Origin: DASPHG01 sp035629775
Lineage (GTDB): Bacteria > Actinomycetota > Thermoleophilia > Solirubrobacterales > Thermoleophilaceae
Direction of reading: 5' to 3'
NCBI GenBank assembly: GCA_035629775.1
Contig: DASPHG010000062.1
Location: 10,090 to 74,089, forward strand
Length of the DNA: 64,000 nt
In this document: piece by piece, positions 22,947 to 30,825 of the stretch
Numbering within the stretch: position 1 is the first letter of the stretch
How the letters are laid out: the number at the start of each line of letters is the position of its first letter
Translations under genes and position numbers: made by a program
Notes under the pieces: generated by a model
What the model was told of the DNA's origin: nothing
Databases searched by the model: none
What the model saw: the letters and a program-made list of their open reading frames with translations, nothing else

Positions 22947-25142
22947 ATGCAAACCATTCCCCGCCTTTTCATCGCCGTCCTCGCTCTCCTCGCCGTGGCC
23001 CTTCTCCCGGCCGCGGCCGGCGCCAAGTCCGCCAAGAAGACCGCCTTCGACTACGCCGCCCCGGCCCAGGCCAAGAAGCTGACCAAGCCGCGCTACGAGA
23101 CCCAGCGCGAGGTCATCAAGCTGCCGGCCTTCGACGGCGAGGAGCTCTACATCGAGGTCGTCAGGCCCAAAGCCGCGGGCGACTTCCCGGTTATCCTCGA
23201 GGCCAGCCCCTACCACGGCACGCTCGCCGACCGCGACGGCACCCGCATCTTCCCCGGACCCAAGGACGCCGACGGAAACCCGATCGGCCTGACCGGCTAC
23301 TTCGCGCCGCGCGGGTATGCGGTCGTGATGATGGACCTGCGCGGGACGGGCCGCAGCCAGGGTTGCCTCGACCATCTCGGCGACAAGGACGCGCGCGACC
23401 TCGAGCAGGTCGTCGAGTGGTCCGCAAGCCAGGGCTGGTCGAACGGCCGCGTCGGCATGACGGGCCACTCCTACGTGGGCTCGACCCCGTCGGTCGCCGC
23501 CGCGCAGAACCCGAAGGGGCTCGCGACGATCGTGCCGAGCGCCGGCCTCGCGTCGATGTACCACCACCAGTTCCAGGCCGGCGTGCCGTACATGCTCCAG
23601 TGGGCGGGCGTCCAGTGGTCGTACGAGTATCTGACCGTTGCACGCAAGCTGCCGCCGGTCGGCGCGGACCCGGTGCAGGGCGCGAACACCGGTGACGACT
23701 TCGGCAACAACAACGAGGAGACCGGCTGCGGCGCCGACAACTCGGCGCTGGTCGCCGGCGAGGACCAGCTCTCCGGTCGCTACGCCGACTGGCACCTCGA
23801 GCGCGATTGGAACCGCGGCTCGACGCAGGCGGACATACCGATCTTCGCCGTGCACGGCGTCAACGACAACGCCGCGCGCGTCGGCGCGCTCGAGTGGTGG
23901 TTCGACCGCCGCAACGCGAAGGACAAGCTGTGGCTCGGCCAGTGGGACCACGGCTCCGGCTGCTGCCCGAACCGGCGCGGCCAGCAGTGGACCTACGCGC
24001 TGCACGCGTGGTTCGACCGTCACCTGGCGAAGCGCAAGGTGAACACGGGGCCGCGGATGGAGCTCTTCATGTCCGACAACCAGTCCTTCTCCGAGGTGCA
24101 GACGGGCGCCCGCACGGAGATCCTGACGGCCAAGCGGTGGCCGGTCGCGAAGCGCACTCGCACCTTCTTCCCGACCGCCGACGGCGGCCTGGGCACGAAG
24201 GCGCCTGCCGAGGAAGGCTCCCAGTCGTTCACCGGCACGCCCGAGGGCTTCGCCGAGTTCGCGTCTGGCGAGCCCTCGTGGCAGACCGGAGTCAGCTTCG
24301 CGACCGAGCCGTTCAAGAAGAACGTGGTCATGGCGGGCATCCCGGATCTCGAGCTGGTCGCGTCGGTCACGATGCCGCGCGTCCACCTGATCGCGAACCT
24401 GCTCGACGAGGACGCCGAAGGCAAGCGGCGGCGGATCAGCCAGTTCGCCATCAACCCCGAGCTGCGGAACGGGATCGGCACAGAGACGCCGGTCACGCCC
24501 GGCGAGCGCTACACGCTCGAGCCGCCCGGCTTCGCGATGGCGCAGCACATCCGTAAGGGCCATCGCCTCGTGCTCCAGGTGACCACCTCGGACCCGGACA
24601 AGGTGCCGATGTTCTCTGTCGATCCGCAGGTCACCGTCTTCACCGGCGCTGACGGCACGAACGTGACCGTGCCCGTCGTCAGGAAGCCGCGACTCGTCCG
24701 CGACCGGGTGCCGCTCGAGTCCGCGGAGGACGTCCCCGACCTGCCGCCGCAGCCGCCGGTCGAGGCCACGGTGACCATGAAGGCCTCCGGTGGAGGCGTC
24801 GTCCACGCCGGCGGCGTGACCAGCGAGTACGTCGAGTTCGACGTCCTCCCCGATCACGACAACGCGAAGATGGAGGGCGTCGTGACGCCGGCCCAGCCGG
24901 CGGACCTCGACCTCTACCTCGAGCGCGAGACCGGCAACGGCGAGTGGACCGCGGCAGGCGACGGCGCCAACGGCGCCGCCCTCGACGGCGAGACGATCTC
25001 GACCGGCCGACTCGCGCCGGGCCATTACCGACTCGAGATTCACAACTACGCCGGCGCCCCCGGTAACGAGGTGGCGGTGAAGCTGACGTTCCTCGGCTCG
25101 GACAAGCCGAAGCCCAAGCGGCCCCGCGGCCAGGCCGGCTGA
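22947..25142 (+). CDS. secreted CocE/NonD family hydrolase with C-terminal extension
   Basis: The 731-residue protein has a signal peptide (MQTIPRLFIAVLALLAVALLPAAAGA). Core motifs are ILEASPYHG, VMMDLRGTGRSQGC and the elbow GMTGHSYVGST (Ser175). HGVNDNAARV supplies the expected Asp and LGQWDHGSGCC the His. The S15 C-terminal beta domain (AGIPDLELVASVTMPRVHL...IRKGHRLVLQV) is followed by a ~120-residue beta domain (PPVEATVTMKASGGG...YRLEIHNYAGAPGNEVAVKL) resembling bacterial pre-peptidase C-terminal modules. It is an exported esterase or peptidase of unknown substrate. The TGA stop lies in the stem of a palindrome shared with the convergent capA-like gene. Confidence 0.82.
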   Translation: MQTIPRLFIAVLALLAVALLPAAAGAKSAKKTAFDYAAPAQAKKLTKPRYETQREVIKLPAFDGEELYIEVVRPKAAGDFPVILEASPYHGTLADRDGTRIFPGPKDADGNPIGLTGYFAPRGYAVVMMDLRGTGRSQGCLDHLGDKDARDLEQVVEWSASQGWSNGRVGMTGHSYVGSTPSVAAAQNPKGLATIVPSAGLASMYHHQFQAGVPYMLQWAGVQWSYEYLTVARKLPPVGADPVQGANTGDDFGNNNEETGCGADNSALVAGEDQLSGRYADWHLERDWNRGSTQADIPIFAVHGVNDNAARVGALEWWFDRRNAKDKLWLGQWDHGSGCCPNRRGQQWTYALHAWFDRHLAKRKVNTGPRMELFMSDNQSFSEVQTGARTEILTAKRWPVAKRTRTFFPTADGGLGTKAPAEEGSQSFTGTPEGFAEFASGEPSWQTGVSFATEPFKKNVVMAGIPDLELVASVTMPRVHLIANLLDEDAEGKRRRISQFAINPELRNGIGTETPVTPGERYTLEPPGFAMAQHIRKGHRLVLQVTTSDPDKVPMFSVDPQVTVFTGADGTNVTVPVVRKPRLVRDRVPLESAEDVPDLPPQPPVEATVTMKASGGGVVHAGGVTSEYVEFDVLPDHDNAKMEGVVTPAQPADLDLYLERETGNGEWTAAGDGANGAALDGETISTGRLAPGHYRLEIHNYAGAPGNEVAVKLTFLGSDKPKPKRPRGQAG

Positions 25143-25157
25143 CGCCCGTCAGCCGGC
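25134..25157. terminator. bidirectional hairpin containing both convergent stop codons
   Basis: The arms GCCGGCTGACG and CGTCAGCCGGC (11 bp, perfect) flank CC. Each arm contains the Ala-Gly-stop codons of one gene, so both coding ends form the same hairpin. There is no T-tract. Confidence 0.5.
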
Positions 25158-25988
25158 GAGGCGCGGCTTCGCGCCCGTGATCCGGGCGCGCAGGAAGCGC
25201 GCGCGCTCCACCCCGCGGCCCGACAGCCTCAGCCGGAGGATGCCCGTGCGCGAGGTGGCGCGCGACCCGGCGCTCCAGACGAAGTTGCCCAGGCTGTAGG
25301 CGACGTAGCGCCGGCCCCTGCGTCTGCGCGGCTGGAGGACGTGGGGGTGCGCGCCGATCACGGCGGCCGCTCCGGCGCGCAGGGCGACGCGCGCGAACAT
25401 CCGCTGGCGGGCGGTCGGGCGATGGGAGCGCTCGACGCCCCAGTGGAAGGTCGCCACGACCACGTCGGCGCGCCCCCGGGCGCGGCGAACGCCCCGGCGG
25501 ATCGCGCGCCGGGACGCGAACGCGGTGCCCGCTCGCTTCGAGGTCGCTGCGAACGAGTACGGGAGGATGTCGGAGAAGCCGACGAAGCCGATCCGCAGGC
25601 CCAGCCGGTTGACGACGCGTGGGCGCCGGGCCGCCTTCAGGTTCCGGCCGGCTCCGACCGGGGTGAGGCCGAACCGGCGCGAGTGGCGGAGCGTGTCGCG
25701 CAGGGCGCGGCGCCCGTAGTCGCCCGCGTGATTGTTCGCCAGGTTGACGACGTCGAGGCCGGCGAATCGGACGGCCGTTCGGAGCGCGGCCGGACGGCCG
25801 CGGAAGTTGTACGTCTTGGGCACCGGCCGGCCGCGGCGCGAGATGGCGCATTCGAGGTTCCCGAAGGCAACGTCCGCCCGGCGCAGGGTCGGCGCGACGT
25901 TGCGCCAGGGGTAGCGCATGCCGCGGTAGCGCATGACGACGCGCGGCCCGTTGCCGAGGTTGATGTCGCCCACGGCAGCAAGGGTCAC
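25149..25988 (-). CDS. CapA-like metallophosphatase-fold protein
   Basis: The 279-residue protein has the PGA_cap/CapA motifs AAVGDINLGN, FGNLECAIS, VVNLANNHAGDYG and GAHPHVLQP, with SLGNFVWS near the end. In Bacillus CapA this fold takes part in poly-gamma-glutamate capsule export. Stand-alone homologues are common, and their role is usually unproven. No capB, capC or capE lies nearby. The GTG start overlaps the TGA of the upstream gene (GTGA), implying coupling with a small secreted protein. The protein is very Arg-rich and has no obvious signal peptide from this start. Confidence 0.8.
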   Translation of the reverse strand: MTLAAVGDINLGNGPRVVMRYRGMRYPWRNVAPTLRRADVAFGNLECAISRRGRPVPKTYNFRGRPAALRTAVRFAGLDVVNLANNHAGDYGRRALRDTLRHSRRFGLTPVGAGRNLKAARRPRVVNRLGLRIGFVGFSDILPYSFAATSKRAGTAFASRRAIRRGVRRARGRADVVVATFHWGVERSHRPTARQRMFARVALRAGAAAVIGAHPHVLQPRRRRGRRYVAYSLGNFVWSAGSRATSRTGILRLRLSGRGVERARFLRARITGAKPRLAG

Positions 25989-26353
25989 GTGGCGGACCCG
26001 GACGACGCGCGCGCGCGAGGGGTGACGATCCGAAGCCGGTAGCGACCGCGCGGTCGTGGGGCGAGCCTGAACCGCACGCGCCCGCGCCCCCCGGTTCGAG
26101 CCCGCTGGCGACGCTGCCACTTTCCCTGCCGGCGTATCTCGAGCCGGGCGCGTGTGCGCGGCGGAAGGCCGCCCGCCCTGACGGGGACGGGCGTGGCGCT
26201 CGCTGCAGTGCCCGGCACGACGAGCCGTGGCTTCGCGTCGGATGCCGGGGCCAGCGCGAGGATTGCCCCGGCGGATAAGACGAGTGGAGCGACGCCCTTG
26301 ATGGTGGCTGTTATAGCCCGCCCATCACAGGCGGAGCGGCTTTCGACACCCAT
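25985..26353 (-). CDS. small secreted Arg-rich protein
   Basis: I do not recognise a family. The ~122-residue product has a hydrophobic signal segment (IKGVAPLVLSAGAILALAPASDA). The short mature part (PVPVRAGGLPPRTRARLEIR...GRVRFRLAPRPRGRYRLRI) resembles the basic beta-sandwich tails found on other exported proteins in this window. It overlaps the capA-like start by GTGA, so the two are coupled. The ATG choice (MGVESRS) is weak because no Shine-Dalgarno or hexamer supports it. Confidence 0.5.
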   Translation of the reverse strand: MGVESRSACDGRAITATIKGVAPLVLSAGAILALAPASDAKPRLVVPGTAASATPVPVRAGGLPPRTRARLEIRRQGKWQRRQRARTGGRGRVRFRLAPRPRGRYRLRIVTPRARASSGSAT

Positions 26354-26415
26354 ACGGTGGTCGATCCAGCGCAGCCCCCGGGCGATCGCAGCCGGGGTGC
26401 GGACCGCGTGGGCGA

Positions 26416-27831
26416 CTAGAAGCGCTGCACCAGTCCGCGGCCGAGCGTGAAGCCGTGGCCGGAGCGGTTGCGGCACTTCACCTTGGCCTCGCGTGAGCGG
26501 CAGCGGACTCCGCCGCGGTGCCACGCGGACCCGCGCCGAAGCACGGGGAGGCCGGCGGCGGCAACGGCGCGGCGTCCGCAGACAGAACGCGCCTTCCCGC
26601 GCGATGAGACGACGACCGACCGGCCGCGGCGAGGCACACAGCCGCGGCGCCGCGGCGTGCTTTCCACGCGCCTGACGTCGCAGCGGAGGTGCGCTGCCTT
26701 CGAGTGGCACCTGATTGCGCCGGAGGCCGTCCGGAAGCCCGGCGTCGGCTCGGGCGCCCGCTCGGCGGGCGGCGTCCGCTGCACGTAGCGGTCATCGGCC
26801 ACGCCGGCGAGGAAGCGCTCGCGCGTCTCGCGGAAGTGGTGAATGCGAGCGTCGGGCCAGTAGCCGTTCCAGAAGGGGGCCGCGAAGAACCCTCCCTCCT
26901 GCCAGTCGATCGAGATCAGGTTCCAGGCGCCGATGTCGTACTCCTCGATGAGCGCGAACGTCTTGTCAAGCCACTCGACGCTCTCCTCCTCCGAGTCCGC
27001 GCCCACGTACACCGGCGTCGACTCCGAGATCCTGAGCGGCAGCCCCATCGCCCTCGCCTGGTCGAGGATCTCGCGCGTGCGCTGCTCATAGACGGCCCGA
27101 GCCGCTTCACCGGACCGCCCGAAGCAGCAGGAGTCCTGCCAGTAGGAGATCCCGAAGGCGTCCACGTATTCGTCGCCGGGGTAGAAGGCGTCGATCGGCT
27201 GCGGATCGATATCCACAGGGGCGTCGCTCACTCCCTGCGCGAGCGTGCCGGTCCCGGCGGCGAGAAGCGACGGGTCGGTCGCGCGCCAGAACGCGCCCGC
27301 GGAGTGCCAGACGAAGGAGGCGTTCGCGACACCGGCCGCACGCAGCTCGTCGACGATGTGCCGGTAGGCGGCCTTGTAGACGGCGGGTGGGCCGTACTGG
27401 CCGCCGAGGAGATCGAACTCGTACCCGAGCCGCAGGTAGGCGACCGTGGGCAGCTCCGCGAGGTGCTCGGCGAGCAGCGCGATCCGGTCGTCGAAGTTCC
27501 CGGCCGCGATCGCGGCGGCATAGGACGGGCTGGGTGTCGAGACCGCGCCGAAGCTCACGCCGAGATCCACCACCAGGCCCGGATGCGATGCGACCGCGGC
27601 GTCGATCTGGTCGAGGACACCCTCGAACGCCTCGGGCTCCTCGTACAGCCCGGCGTACCACATGGCGCCCGCGGGGTCGGTCCCCGTCTCCGCGGCGAAG
27701 GCGTCCGCGCGCTCGATTCCCGACTGGCCGATCACGACCAGCGTCTTGCCCGCGGGAACCTCACCGACCGCGTATGCCGGAGCCGCCGTGGCGAGCGCGA
27801 CGAGAGAAGCGAGCGCAAGGAGCCTCACCAC
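26416..27831 (-). CDS. secreted GH26-like glycoside hydrolase with C-terminal DUF6636-like domain
   Basis: The 471-residue protein has a signal peptide (MVRLLALASLVALATAAPAYA). Residues ~25-365 look like a GH26-type TIM barrel. YLRLGYEFDLLGG carries a likely acid/base Glu, YPGDEYVDAFGISYWQ is typical of GH26, and LRISESTPVY carries a likely nucleophile Glu. The ~100-residue C-terminus has six Cys (IRCHSKAAHLRC..., VCGRRAV..., VRCRSREAKVKCRNRSGHGF), matching the DUF6636 pattern ending GHGF. GH26 enzymes act on beta-mannans or mixed beta-glucans. GGAGG lies 10 nt before the GTG start. Confidence 0.72.
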   Translation of the reverse strand: MVRLLALASLVALATAAPAYAVGEVPAGKTLVVIGQSGIERADAFAAETGTDPAGAMWYAGLYEEPEAFEGVLDQIDAAVASHPGLVVDLGVSFGAVSTPSPSYAAAIAAGNFDDRIALLAEHLAELPTVAYLRLGYEFDLLGGQYGPPAVYKAAYRHIVDELRAAGVANASFVWHSAGAFWRATDPSLLAAGTGTLAQGVSDAPVDIDPQPIDAFYPGDEYVDAFGISYWQDSCCFGRSGEAARAVYEQRTREILDQARAMGLPLRISESTPVYVGADSEEESVEWLDKTFALIEEYDIGAWNLISIDWQEGGFFAAPFWNGYWPDARIHHFRETRERFLAGVADDRYVQRTPPAERAPEPTPGFRTASGAIRCHSKAAHLRCDVRRVESTPRRRGCVPRRGRSVVVSSRGKARSVCGRRAVAAAGLPVLRRGSAWHRGGVRCRSREAKVKCRNRSGHGFTLGRGLVQRF

Positions 27832-27886
27832 GGAACGGAACGCCTCCGGCCAGGGGAACTTGCGGCCGGAGGCAGTCCGTACTCGG

Positions 27887-28708
27887 CTACGCCCGCGTTC
27901 CGATAGCGAGCAGGTACTCCTTCTCGAAGCGGGCGTCATCAGGCGTGCCGCGGTTCCACTCGTCGCAGAACGCGTCCAGCGTCCGGTCGAACTCGTCGGC
28001 CTGGCCGTTCTTCTCGGCGTTCGCCCGCGCCGCGATCGTCGGCCCGTAGCGCGCCTTGAAGTGCTCGCCGTAGTCGCGCGGCGCCTCGAACGCCGTGATC
28101 TCGAGGGTGTCGCGTTCGAGCGTCCGCCAGTCGACGCGGCCGCCGAACAACCCCTGCAGGTGCTCCTCGCTGCCCCAGAGCGGAGGCGGCTGAGCGCCGG
28201 GCGGGGGCGGGGGCATGAACGGCCCCATCGCGCGGAACAGGGCGCCGAGCATGCCCTCCGGCGTCCAGCTGAGCAGCGCGACCGTGCCGCCCGGGCGGCA
28301 CACGCGCACGAGCTCGTCCGCGACCTCCTGGTGGTGCGGGGCGAACATGCACCCGATCGAGGAGATCACCATGTCGAACGACTCGTCCCCGAACGGCAGG
28401 TTCTCGGCGTCGGCGGGGACCCACTCGAGCTCGAGTCCCTGCGACTCGGCCTGCTTCCGGCCCGCCTCGAGCAGCTCGGGCGTGAGGTCGCTCGCGGTCA
28501 CGATCGCGCCGCGCTCCGCCGCCGGGATCGAGGCGTTCCCCGTTCCGGCCGCAACGTCGAGGACGCGCTGTCCCTCGCCGATCCCTGCCGCCTCGACGAG
28601 CCGCGGCCCGAGCGGGAGCAGGAAGGTCTCCACCATCGACGGGTAGTCGCCCGAGGCCCACATGGCCCGATGGCGTTCCTTCAGTGACTGGTCTGTTGCT
28701 GTGGTCAT
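27887..28708 (-). CDS. class I SAM-dependent methyltransferase
   Basis: The 273-residue protein has motif I VLDVAAGTGNASIPAAE, the acidic SAM-binding TASDLTPELL, ADAENLPFGDESFDMVIS and RVCRPGGTVALLSWTPEG, as in the UbiE/Methyltransf_11 group. The substrate is unknown. AGGAGG precedes the ATG by 5 nt and overlaps the stop codon of the upstream glycine-rich protein gene (TAGGAGG), so the two are coupled in one operon. Why a cytoplasmic methyltransferase is coupled to an exported glycine-rich protein is unexplained. Confidence 0.88.
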   Translation of the reverse strand: MTTATDQSLKERHRAMWASGDYPSMVETFLLPLGPRLVEAAGIGEGQRVLDVAAGTGNASIPAAERGAIVTASDLTPELLEAGRKQAESQGLELEWVPADAENLPFGDESFDMVISSIGCMFAPHHQEVADELVRVCRPGGTVALLSWTPEGMLGALFRAMGPFMPPPPPGAQPPPLWGSEEHLQGLFGGRVDWRTLERDTLEITAFEAPRDYGEHFKARYGPTIAARANAEKNGQADEFDRTLDAFCDEWNRGTPDDARFEKEYLLAIGTRA

Positions 28709-28717
28709 CGCTTCCTC

Positions 28718-30736
28718 CTACTTGATTGGTGGGATGGTTGCTGGTCCGTCGTGAGCCTTGATTGCCCCGGCGACACCGGTTGCGCCGCGCGTCCACGAGT
28801 TCCGGCGGTCACCGCCCGCCCCGCCGGCTCCCGGCGTGTCGAAGGAGAGCGAGTTGTTCTCGTTCGTTACGGCCGACTCCGCCGTGTAAAGAGCGACGCT
28901 TGGACCGCCCGCGCCGCCACCGCCGTCGCCGCCGGCTGCCCCGCTCCCGCCGGGCCCGCCGTGACCGCCTCGCGCATGCGCCCCGAAGTCGCCCTCCGCG
29001 GCCTTGCAGCCGAATCCGCCGAGCCCGCCGAAGCCGCCGGCGGCTCCCTTGGCGCCGGCCCCGCCCGCGCCTCCGGACGACGCGATGAGCTTGGAGTGCC
29101 GGATCGTCAGGCCCGTGGATTGCACGGCGTAGATGCCGAACGAGCCGCCGCCGCCCTGGCCGCCGGTGCCCGCACCGCCGCCCCCGCCGCCCCCGCCGCC
29201 GCCGCCCCCTTCCTTTCCGTGGGAGTCCCATCCGGCCGTGCCGCCGCCGCCGCCGCCCCCGCCGCCGCCGCTTCCGTGGGTCCCCGAAGTGCCTGAGAGT
29301 CCCGATTGGGTGGACCACTGGGACGTAGCTGTACCGCCGCGGCCGCCGAAGCCGTCCTGGCCGGCCACGCCGGCGGCGCCCATCTGGCCGATACCGCCGG
29401 CCTCGGCGGGGTCTGCGGCGGCGCCGCCACTCCCTCCTGCACCGCCACCCGGCCCGCCCCCAGTCAAACCGGTCTCTCCGTTGTCGCTGGTCCAGCCAGC
29501 CCAGTCCGCATCGTGCCCGCCGGCACGCCCTCCGCGACCGCCCGGCCGCCCTGCTGCGCTTGACCCGCCAGCCAGGGACTTCACGCCCCCGTCGCGACAG
29601 GACTCGCCATTGCCACCCGCCGCGCCAGGCTCCCCGTCGGTGCCTGGGCGGCCCGCATTCCCAGGTGCCCCCTTCGCGACGACCCCGTCGACGATGAGCC
29701 CGGGGCTCTTGAAGGCGATGAGCCCGTATGACGAAGCTCCCCACCTCGCGGCGGCGCGCGGGCTGAAGGTCAGCCGTTGCAGCGTCGTCGGCGAGTCGAC
29801 CTGGTATGCCCATGCCCCGGCTGACAGCTCGTCGTCCGTGCCGGGCCCGGCCAGGCGGGTGACCCCGGCCTCGGAGCGCGTCCAGTCGATCTCGTAGCCG
29901 CCGTACACGCTCACGCCGTTCGCCACCCGAAGCGTCTCGTCGTAGATCCCGACCGAGACGTACACAGCGGTACCGCCCGCCTGCTCCGCCGCGTCGATCG
30001 CGGCGTTGATGCTGCGCGTCGGCTTCTTGCGCGTCCCCGGATTCGAGTCGTCGCCGTACGTCGCCGCAAAGAAGGCCTCCGACTCCTTGCCGTCGATCCC
30101 GTCGCAGTCCGTGTCGGTGTAGTCGCCGCCGGGCGCATCGGGCGCGCCGGGTCGAACGTTCGGGTCGAGTGGCTTGCAGTCTGCGGCGTCGGCGACCCCG
30201 TCGTTGTCGTCGTCAGGATCCTCGGGATCCGGCTTGGGCTGCTGCTCTGGCGCCTCCGGGTCCGGCTTCGGAGTCTCCGCCGGCACGACCCGAAGGACCC
30301 GCGAGGCGCGACAGTTGTTCCGCTCGCGCGACTCGGCGACCTTCTTGCGGCTGTCGGCACACGCAAGCACGCGGTAGCTGCCCAGTGCGAGGCCCGCTGG
30401 AATCCTGACCCGGGTACGGCCGCGCGAGCGCTTGCCCGGCTTCAGCTTCTTGACGGCGCGCTTGCCGGCCAGGCGCCGGTCGCCCTTGTTGCGCTTCCTG
30501 TCGAGCGAGAGGTAGTAACGGGTTGCCGACCGGCCGGCCTTGCGGCGGCCCTTGTTGACCACCACGTCCCTCACGGCGGCCTTCAGGCCCGGCTGGAGCG
30601 TGGTCGACGCCGGCTTGAGCCGCTTCACGGTCAGGTCCGGCTTTGCCCGCTTCGCGGCGGCCGAGTCGCTCCATCCGGCGCACAGTGCGATCAGTAGGAC
30701 CGCGATCCCCAGCCTGCCTACGAGTTGCCCGCTCAT
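28718..30736 (-). CDS. secreted glycine-rich protein: CARDB plus Ca-binding-like linker plus beta-helix
   Basis: The 672-residue protein has a signal peptide (MSGQLVGRLGIAVLLIALCAGWSDSAAA). A CARDB-type adhesion domain spans ~30-155 (KPDLTVKRLKPASTTLQPG...SYRVLACADSRKKV). A Pro/Asp-rich linker with a thrombospondin-3-like segment (DPDDDNDGVADAADCKPLD) follows, then a DUF1565/parallel-beta-helix start (AATYGDDSNPGTRKKPTRSINAAIDAAEQAGGTAVYVSVGIYDE). About 300 residues of Gly-Gly-X repeats with runs of 9-12 Gly are interrupted by beta-helix-like segments. It is probably cell-surface or matrix-associated. GGGGGGA lies 4 nt before the ATG. Confidence 0.78.
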   Translation of the reverse strand: MSGQLVGRLGIAVLLIALCAGWSDSAAAKRAKPDLTVKRLKPASTTLQPGLKAAVRDVVVNKGRRKAGRSATRYYLSLDRKRNKGDRRLAGKRAVKKLKPGKRSRGRTRVRIPAGLALGSYRVLACADSRKKVAESRERNNCRASRVLRVVPAETPKPDPEAPEQQPKPDPEDPDDDNDGVADAADCKPLDPNVRPGAPDAPGGDYTDTDCDGIDGKESEAFFAATYGDDSNPGTRKKPTRSINAAIDAAEQAGGTAVYVSVGIYDETLRVANGVSVYGGYEIDWTRSEAGVTRLAGPGTDDELSAGAWAYQVDSPTTLQRLTFSPRAAARWGASSYGLIAFKSPGLIVDGVVAKGAPGNAGRPGTDGEPGAAGGNGESCRDGGVKSLAGGSSAAGRPGGRGGRAGGHDADWAGWTSDNGETGLTGGGPGGGAGGSGGAAADPAEAGGIGQMGAAGVAGQDGFGGRGGTATSQWSTQSGLSGTSGTHGSGGGGGGGGGGTAGWDSHGKEGGGGGGGGGGGGAGTGGQGGGGSFGIYAVQSTGLTIRHSKLIASSGGAGGAGAKGAAGGFGGLGGFGCKAAEGDFGAHARGGHGGPGGSGAAGGDGGGGAGGPSVALYTAESAVTNENNSLSFDTPGAGGAGGDRRNSWTRGATGVAGAIKAHDGPATIPPIK

Positions 30737-30794
30737 CGATTCCCCCCGTTTCGAAATGCCGAGCAGCAACGTACGGCGCGGCGCGCGCGGCTAA

Positions 30795-30823
30795 ATCGGG
30801 AGAAATCCCTATCTGCTCCCGAT
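30795..30823 (-). terminator. inverted repeat downstream of the LuxR-type gene
   Basis: The arms ATCGGGAG and CTCCCGAT (8 bp, perfect) with a 13-nt loop start 3 nt after the LuxR-type stop and are followed by TTTAG on that strand. It is a weak intrinsic terminator, or an operator for the glycine-rich gene downstream. Confidence 0.35.
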
Positions 30824-30825
30824 CT

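Noticed and set aside
20686..23082. 798-codon plus-strand frame spanning the secreted protein and the CocE gene
   Set aside because: It overlaps three well-supported genes on other frames and shows no family motif; it is a shadow frame.
29130..29290. Short repeats resembling a CRISPR-like or minisatellite array
   Set aside because: They are glycine codons (GGN runs) of the glycine-rich protein. There is no fixed repeat-spacer unit and no cas gene.
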